A stretch of DNA of 64,000 nt from assembly GCA_031253835.1 (NCBI GenBank), contig JAIRVP010000065.1:1-64000 (forward strand), given 5' to 3'. The notes under the pieces are model-generated. The model did no database searches and had not been told where the DNA came from. It was given only the letters and a program-made list of their open reading frames with translations. Positions 60,598-64,000 of the stretch are shown here, one piece after another. The DNA is from Burkholderia sp. GTDB taxonomy: Bacteria > Pseudomonadota > Gammaproteobacteria > Burkholderiales > Burkholderiaceae. The stretch's first letter is position 1. Each line of letters opens with the position of its first letter. The position numbers and the translations under genes were made by a program.

Positions 60598-61908
60598 TTA
60601 CTTCTTCTTGCTGAACATCAGCAGGATCGAGTCCCAGATACGCCCGAAGATACCCGCTTCCGGCACCGCCTGCAGCGCGACGACCGGGAATTCCGACAGC
60701 GTCTTGCCGTCGGCGACGATCTTCACGGTGCCGACCTGCTGGCCTTCCGCGAGCGGCGCGATCAGCGGCGCGTTGACGTCGACTTCGGTCTTGACCTTGT
60801 CGCCGAGGCCGCGCGGCACGGTCGCCCACTGGTCGGCCTTCACGCCGACCTGCACGGTGTTTTCCTTGCCCTTGTAGATGCGCGGCGTCGACATCGCCTG
60901 GCCGCCCTTGAACAGGCGCACCGAATCGAACGCGCTGTAGCCGTAGTTCAGCATCTTCATGCTGTCCTGCGTGCGCTCGCCTTCCTTCTGCTCGCCCATC
61001 ATCACCGACACCAGGCGGCGCTGGCCGTCGACGCCCGGGATCGCGCGCTTCGCCGACGCGATCAGGCAGAAGCCGGCCGCCTGCGTATGGCCCGTCTTCA
61101 GGCCGTCGACCGTCGGATCCAGCCACAGCAGGCGGTTGCGGTTGCCCTGGCGGATGTTGTTGTACTTGAATTCCTTCTCCGAGAAGATGCTGTAGTACTG
61201 CGGAAAATCGCGGATCAGGTGCGCGGACAGCTTCGCGAGGTCGCCGGCCGTCGTGTAGTGGTTCGGGTCGGGCATGCCGTTCACGTCGGCGAAGTGCGTG
61301 CCCTTCATGCCGAGGCGCGCCGCCTCGTCGTTCATCAGCGTGACGAACTGCCCTTCGCTGCCGCCGACGAGTTCGGCCAGCGCGATCGCGGCATCGTTGC
61401 CCGACTGGATGATCATCCCGTACACGAGGTCGTGCACGGACACCGGCTTGTTCGCCTCGATGAACATGCGCGATTCGTCGCGGCCGACGCGGCGCACGGC
61501 GTCGCTCGGCGTGACGATCTGCTCCATCGAGATCTTCTTCTTGTCGAGCGCCTCGAACACGAGGTACGCCGTCATCAGCTTCGTCAGCGACGCGGGTTCG
61601 ACGCGTTCATCCGCATTGCCCGACGCGAGCACCGTGTTGCTGGTCGCATCGACGAGCACCCACGAGCGTGCGTTCACGCCCGGCGGCGGCACCGCGCCCG
61701 GCATGTAGGTCGCGGGCGCGCCGGTGAACTGCTCGGCGGCCGGCGCCGCATGCGCGGCCTTGGCCTTGGCGGCCGGCTTCGCCTCGGCGACGACGATCGT
61801 CGACGCGAGCGCGACAGGCAGCATCACGCCGAGCGCGACGTTGCGCGCGGCGGTGCCGAAGGCGATGGAGGAAGCGAGGGACTTGAGGCCTTGGGGGGAC
61901 AGACGCAT
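60598..61908 (-). CDS. dacA: D-alanyl-D-alanine carboxypeptidase (PBP5/6 family)
   Basis: 436-residue serine DD-carboxypeptidase trimming peptidoglycan pentapeptides. After an N-terminal signal region (about residues 1-45, then an Ala/Lys-rich stretch) the penicillin-binding motifs are SLTK (SxxK), SGN in MIIQSGNDAAIALAE and KTG in VDGLKTGHTQAAGFCLIAS. A C-terminal beta-domain and an amphipathic anchor (GRIWDSILLMFSKKK) complete the PBP5/6 layout. It heads the dacA-transaminase-ybeD series. A TATAAT about 225 bp upstream may be its -10 box. Confidence 0.96.
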   Translation of the reverse strand: MRLSPQGLKSLASSIAFGTAARNVALGVMLPVALASTIVVAEAKPAAKAKAAHAAPAAEQFTGAPATYMPGAVPPPGVNARSWVLVDATSNTVLASGNADERVEPASLTKLMTAYLVFEALDKKKISMEQIVTPSDAVRRVGRDESRMFIEANKPVSVHDLVYGMIIQSGNDAAIALAELVGGSEGQFVTLMNDEAARLGMKGTHFADVNGMPDPNHYTTAGDLAKLSAHLIRDFPQYYSIFSEKEFKYNNIRQGNRNRLLWLDPTVDGLKTGHTQAAGFCLIASAKRAIPGVDGQRRLVSVMMGEQKEGERTQDSMKMLNYGYSAFDSVRLFKGGQAMSTPRIYKGKENTVQVGVKADQWATVPRGLGDKVKTEVDVNAPLIAPLAEGQQVGTVKIVADGKTLSEFPVVALQAVPEAGIFGRIWDSILLMFSKKK

Positions 61909-62415
61909 GATCGATTCAGGCTGATGGCAGAAAGTGCGGTGCGAAACGCGCAGGGTTGAACGGCAAGGCGGCGGGCGTTCCGGGCACGCGCCCGACATCG
62001 TCGGACGGCGCGAAACGCGCCGGTTGGACTCGTGCGGACGCGTTCGGTTCGCGGCCGTCGCGAGCGGGCGGACAGGCGGCGAAACGAGCGCCGCATGGGC
62101 CCAGCCGGGCCGCGGGCGACGCGGAATGCGGCCATTATACGTGGCCGCGAACGGCGTTTTCGCGAACCTGGCGCCGGACGGCCGCACACCGGCTTCGGGA
62201 GCATAGCGCGAGCAGGCTGCGAACCCGCGCGCTCGAAGCCGCGCGAAAGGCGCACGCAGGCCGCGTGCAAGTCGGGTTGCGCCGTCGTGCGACGGGCGAT
62301 GCGCCACGCGGTGCGGCGCGATGTCGCGCAAGGATTCGGGAGGAGTCACGCCATCCGGCCGGGTGCCGGTGCGCGGCACGGGCCGCCGGCGCTTAAGCCG
62401 GCGCCCGCACACCGG
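61909..62415. other. Intergenic region upstream of dacA
   Basis: 507 bp with no supported gene; very GC-rich. On the minus strand a perfect TATAAT lies at 62139-62134, without a good -35, and is the best candidate promoter for dacA; the leader would be about 220 nt. No repeats or strong terminators were seen, and the frames crossing it on both strands look like chance frames in GC-rich DNA. Confidence 0.55.
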
Positions 62416-63060
62416 CTATCGCCACGCGTCGACGATGATGCGCTTCAGCACGTGCAGCTTGCGATGGAGGAAATGCTCGGCGCCGGGGATCACGACGACC
62501 GGCAGCTCCTGCGGCCGCGCCCAGTCGTACACCGACGCGATCGGCACCGTGTCGTCGGTTTCGCCGTGGATCACGAGCGTGTTCTCGGGCACGTCGGCCA
62601 CCTGCCAGCGGCTCGCGGCCGTGCCGACGAACACCATCCGCTCGATCGACTCGCCCGCGTCGCGCAGCCGCTTCGCGACATGCGACAGCACGAAGGTGCC
62701 GAACGAGAAACCCGCGAGCACGAGCGGCAGGTCCGCATACGCGGGCTGCGCGCGCATGTGCGCGAGCACCGCCACGAGGTCGTCGGCTTCGCCGGTGCCG
62801 TTGTCGTGCACGCCTTCGGTTGCACCGACGCCGCGGAAGTTCGACCGGTAGACGACGTAGTTCAGCTGCACGAGCGTGCGCGCGAGCGTCTGCGCGACCT
62901 TGTTGTCCATCGTGCCGCCGAACAGCGGATGCGGATGCGCGACGAGCGCGATGCCGCGCGGCGCGGCGCCGCTTTCGCGCACGGCGTCCGGCAGGTCGAC
63001 CGCGATTTCGATCTGCCCGACCGGGCCCGCGATCAGCGATTTCTGCGTATGTACGTTCAT
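62416..63060 (-). CDS. Alpha/beta hydrolase
   Basis: 214-residue alpha/beta hydrolase of the small CocE/NonD-like, DUF-type group. The N-terminal beta-strand region has GIALVAHPHPLFGGTMDNKV, a typical motif, and the nucleophile Ser lies in VLAGFSFGTFVLSHV. A late Asp in HGETDDTVPIASVYDW and His in IPGAEHFLHRKL complete the triad. Its start is at ATG 63060, 13 bp after the ferredoxin stop, so the two are co-transcribed. Substrate unknown. Confidence 0.92.
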   Translation of the reverse strand: MNVHTQKSLIAGPVGQIEIAVDLPDAVRESGAAPRGIALVAHPHPLFGGTMDNKVAQTLARTLVQLNYVVYRSNFRGVGATEGVHDNGTGEADDLVAVLAHMRAQPAYADLPLVLAGFSFGTFVLSHVAKRLRDAGESIERMVFVGTAASRWQVADVPENTLVIHGETDDTVPIASVYDWARPQELPVVVIPGAEHFLHRKLHVLKRIIVDAWR

Positions 63061-63073
63061 TCGGCCGGCCCGC

Positions 63074-63391
63074 TCAGATCTTCAGGCGGTCGACGACCTT
63101 GCCGTCGCGCAGGTGCGATTCGACGATCTCGTCGATGTCGGCCTGGTCGACATACGTGTACCACGTGCCTTCCGGGTACACGACCATCACGGGCCCTTCC
63201 TCGCAGCGGTCGAGGCAGCCGGCCTTGTTGATGCGGACCTTGCCGGGCCCCGCGAGGCCGAGTTCCTTCACGCGCTTTTTCGCGTATTCCTGCATGGTCT
63301 GCGCGTCGCATTGCGCGCAGCTCGGGCGTTCGGCACCCGGGTCGCGCTGGTTCAGGCAGAAGAAGACGTGGTGCTGGTAGTAGGAATCCAT
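63074..63391 (-). CDS. Thioredoxin-like [2Fe-2S] ferredoxin
   Basis: 105-residue ferredoxin of the thioredoxin-like (Shethna type) class. Its cluster cysteines are in FFCLNQRDPGAERPSCAQC near the start and INKAGCLDRCEEGPVMVVYP in the middle. A final segment YVDQADIDEIVESHLRDGK is typical. It may serve in electron transfer or cobalamin-type metabolism, but no partner is apparent. The ATG at 63391 is chosen because it gives the family start MDSYYQHHVFFC. It is co-transcribed with the hydrolase downstream. Confidence 0.92.
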   Translation of the reverse strand: MDSYYQHHVFFCLNQRDPGAERPSCAQCDAQTMQEYAKKRVKELGLAGPGKVRINKAGCLDRCEEGPVMVVYPEGTWYTYVDQADIDEIVESHLRDGKVVDRLKI

Positions 63392-63538
63392 GATGGTGGC
63401 GAGCGGCCCGGCGCGAGGCCGTGCGGAAAGAGGAGCGATTGCCGTTGCGCGGGGCAACGGAGGATGCCGAAGATTATAGCGACCGGCGCGCGCGGCTGCC
63501 CGCGATACGGCCGCCGCCGCGCGGCCCGGACCGCCGCG

Positions 63539-64000
63539 TCAGCGGCGCAGCGCGGCCGGCAGCCACGCGTGCTCGACGCGCTGGCCGAGCCAGATCAGCG
63601 CCGCGTAGGGCCAGATCCACGCGAGCCAGCGCGCGATGCTGTTGAAGTGCACGTAACGCCCCTGCCGCCAGCCCGACAGCGTGAAGTCGAAGAACGGATT
63701 GACCGGCAGCAGGTTTACGAGCGCCACGCCGGCCAGCAGTGCGAGCGCCGCGAGCGTCGCACGCCAGGTCTCCGGCACGCGCAGCGCGACGAGCGCCGCG
63801 GCGAAGCCGAGCTCGATGCCGAGCCGCGCGCCGGGTGTCGCCCACACGACGACGAGGCCGGTGGCCGACTGCATGAAGGTCGCGGCCGCCTTCAGCACGA
63901 GCGTCGCCACGACGAGCGCGATCAGCAGCCGGATGCGCGGCGCGCGCGGCCGCATCGCGAGCGACGCGATCGCCAGCGCGGCGAACAGCATCAGCCCGCC
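63539..64000 (-). CDS. VanZ family membrane protein, C-terminal part (cut by window edge)
   Basis: At least 153 residues of a protein with several membrane helices, open at the right edge. It ends with NPFFDFTLSGWRQGRYVHFN, IARWLAWIWPYAALIWLGQR and a short cationic tail, a pattern of VanZ-like proteins. An internal ATG at 63991 could be a start, but the frame continues upstream without a stop, so the true N-terminus is probably outside. VanZ proteins confer low teicoplanin resistance in some Gram-positives; in Burkholderia the function is unknown. Confidence 0.75.
   Translation of the reverse strand, partial: GGLMLFAALAIASLAMRPRAPRIRLLIALVVATLVLKAAATFMQSATGLVVVWATPGARLGIELGFAAALVALRVPETWRATLAALALLAGVALVNLLPVNPFFDFTLSGWRQGRYVHFNSIARWLAWIWPYAALIWLGQRVEHAWLPAALRR

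Overview
The window is high-GC, densely coded DNA that reads as a Burkholderia chromosome (Burkholderia cepacia complex or close relative, probably chromosome 1). This rests on the gene set and order: a ctaB-ctaA-SCO-surf1 / ctaE-DUF2970-ctaG-ctaD-coxB respiratory block, the beta-proteobacterial GshA type next to GshB and a transporterless PTS (EIIA-HPr-EI), glnK-amtB, dctABD and tauABC. The species call is inference. No tRNA, rRNA, CRISPR array or prophage was seen. The only clear mobile element is the end of an IS3-family insertion sequence at the left edge.

Layout. 1-114: IS end with the first codons of its OrfA. 165-3336: a MetQ-type binding protein, a chemotaxis receptor and a YciI-like protein. 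3477-13892: cytochrome c oxidase assembly and structural genes, almost all on the minus strand, including a 46-codon assembly protein and a CoxB fused to cytochrome c and OmpA domains. 14127-23038: housekeeping genes (BioC-like, ComF, TrmL, macrodomain, GpsA-SecB-GrxC-rhodanese, GpmA, C-terminal processing protease, MoeB/ThiF). 23108-28400: ptsI, ptsH, EIIA-Man, gshB, gshA. 28646-33930: amtB/glnK, UbiK-like, ComM and a lipoprotein. 34092-41834: TlpA, the dctD-dctB-dctA C4-dicarboxylate system, and actP with its DUF485 partner. 41931-48880: a fatty-acid/acyl-CoA operon divergent from a LysR gene. 48952-52893: a lipoprotein gamma-glutamyltransferase and a trimeric autotransporter. 53003-55807: a taurine/sulfonate ABC transporter. 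56057-61908: lipA, lipB, DUF2917, a divergent GcvA-like regulator, ybeD, a D-amino acid transaminase and dacA. 62416-64000: a hydrolase, a 2Fe-2S ferredoxin and a VanZ-family protein cut by the right edge.

Working relations. The oxidase block holds subunits I-III, heme O/A synthesis (CtaB, CtaA) and copper delivery (Cox11, SCO1, a second SCO-like protein), so it can build a complete aa3-type enzyme. EIIA-Man, HPr and EI form a phosphorelay with no sugar permease nearby, which points to regulation. DctB/DctD control dctA, and a strong sigma-54 promoter with two phased palindromes lies upstream of dctA. GlnK gates AmtB.

The most interesting non-coding signals are: the dctA sigma-54 promoter and its palindromes; a pair of related 16-bp-arm hairpins with compensatory arm changes directly upstream of the acyl-CoA operon; perfect palindromes in the same divergent region; a cluster of DnaA-box matches downstream of comM; and an intrinsic terminator between ptsH and ptsI. 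No wholly new multi-gene system could be supported from the sequence.
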